14,493 bases of DNA from SZAS-3 sp964386785 (GTDB lineage Bacteria; Chlamydiota; Chlamydiia; Chlamydiales; JAAKFR01), in the NCBI GenBank assembly GCA_964386785.1, contig CAYLUD010000035.1:1-14493 (forward strand). The letters are read 5' to 3'. Under the pieces are notes generated by a model. That model was given only the letters and a program-made list of their open reading frames with translations, did no database searches and was not told the DNA's origin. This document shows, piece after piece, positions 14,318-14,493 of this stretch (its first letter is position 1; each line of letters opens with the position of its first letter). The translations under genes were made by a program, and so were the position numbers.

Positions 14318-14493
14318 ATGACAAAAGGAAGATGCAACGGGCTAACTGATGCACAATGGCTGATAGTCGCACCGCTATTGCCAGCGGACCCTGAACAGAG
14401 AGGTAAAGGGCACCCGCATACGTCTTGGAGGCTGGTTTGTATAGCTCTTCAAAATTTTATTGAGAAGTGATAAGGTCTCTCCTGGTAGAAAGG
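14318..14493 (+). pseudogene. IS5-family transposase, N-terminal remnant with in-frame stops (cut by window edge)
   Basis: The first 50 codons match the N-terminus of IS5-type transposases: LTDAQWLIVAPLLP followed by GKGHPHTSWR. After NFIEK the frame reads TGA and TAA at 14468-14473, then GLSW and another TAG at 14486-14488. Aligning this by eye with the expected ILxxLRTGxPWRD of the family needs no length change, so the gene was disabled by base substitutions, not by frameshift. The window ends before the catalytic DDE part, so whether the rest of the element survives cannot be seen. Terminal inverted repeats were not identified. Confidence 0.75.

Noticed and set aside
1..14493. CRISPR array, tRNA or rRNA genes, phage genes
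   Set aside because: No spaced direct repeats, no cloverleaf with T-loop signature, and no structural or integrase genes were seen on reading through.

Overview
The window looks like part of a surface-polysaccharide (LPS O-antigen or core, or capsule) sugar-nucleotide locus from a Gram-negative bacterium. Base composition is by eye in the mid-40s % GC. The genes are tightly packed, and the right edge carries decayed insertion-sequence pieces. Similar gene sets (split transketolase, GmhA-type isomerase, heptose kinase/nucleotidyltransferase, zinc-finger C-methyltransferases, WbuC-type cupin) are known to me from host-associated Gram-negatives such as Leptospira and Coxiella and from marine cyanobacteria. 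The sequence alone does not fix the species; a host-associated lineage is only a guess.

Layout. (1) 1-679, plus strand: an unrecognised basic protein whose frame is open to the window edge. (2) 739-4568, plus strand: a four-gene operon with a short-chain dehydrogenase, two zinc-finger/C-methyltransferase-type proteins and a WbuC-like cupin. (3) 4587-13803, minus strand: a ten-gene operon converging on the first with 18 bases between the last genes. In transcription order it encodes an HldE-like nucleotidyltransferase-kinase, an extended-SDR epimerase, a GmhA-type isomerase, a second extended SDR of dehydratase type, transketolase N- and C-terminal halves, a HAD phosphatase, an APH/choline-kinase-like phosphotransferase, a class I methyltransferase and a zinc alcohol dehydrogenase. 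Genes overlap or abut almost throughout, with ATGA stop/start overlaps at 4029, 8884 and 11273. The one sizeable gap inside this operon (62 bases) follows the HldE-like gene. (4) 13804-14493: an AT-rich leader that probably holds the operon promoter, a GC-rich pair of hairpins, the C-terminal remnant of an IS30-family transposase (minus) and the N-terminal remnant of an IS5-family transposase (plus, several in-frame stops).

How the genes may work together (inference). The split transketolase can make sedoheptulose 7-phosphate. The GmhA-type isomerase would turn it into a heptose 7-phosphate. The kinase half of the HldE-like protein, a phosphatase (candidate: the HAD protein) and the nucleotidyltransferase half would then give an NDP-heptose. 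The two extended SDRs, the classical SDR, the alcohol dehydrogenase, the methyltransferases and the cupin could tailor it by epimerisation, dehydration/reduction and C- or O-methylation. No recognisable glycosyltransferase, flippase, polymerase or export gene lies in the window, so this is a precursor-making and tailoring block whose assembly genes must be elsewhere. The most interesting possibility is a complete pathway for an unusual, perhaps C-methylated and deoxygenated, heptose.
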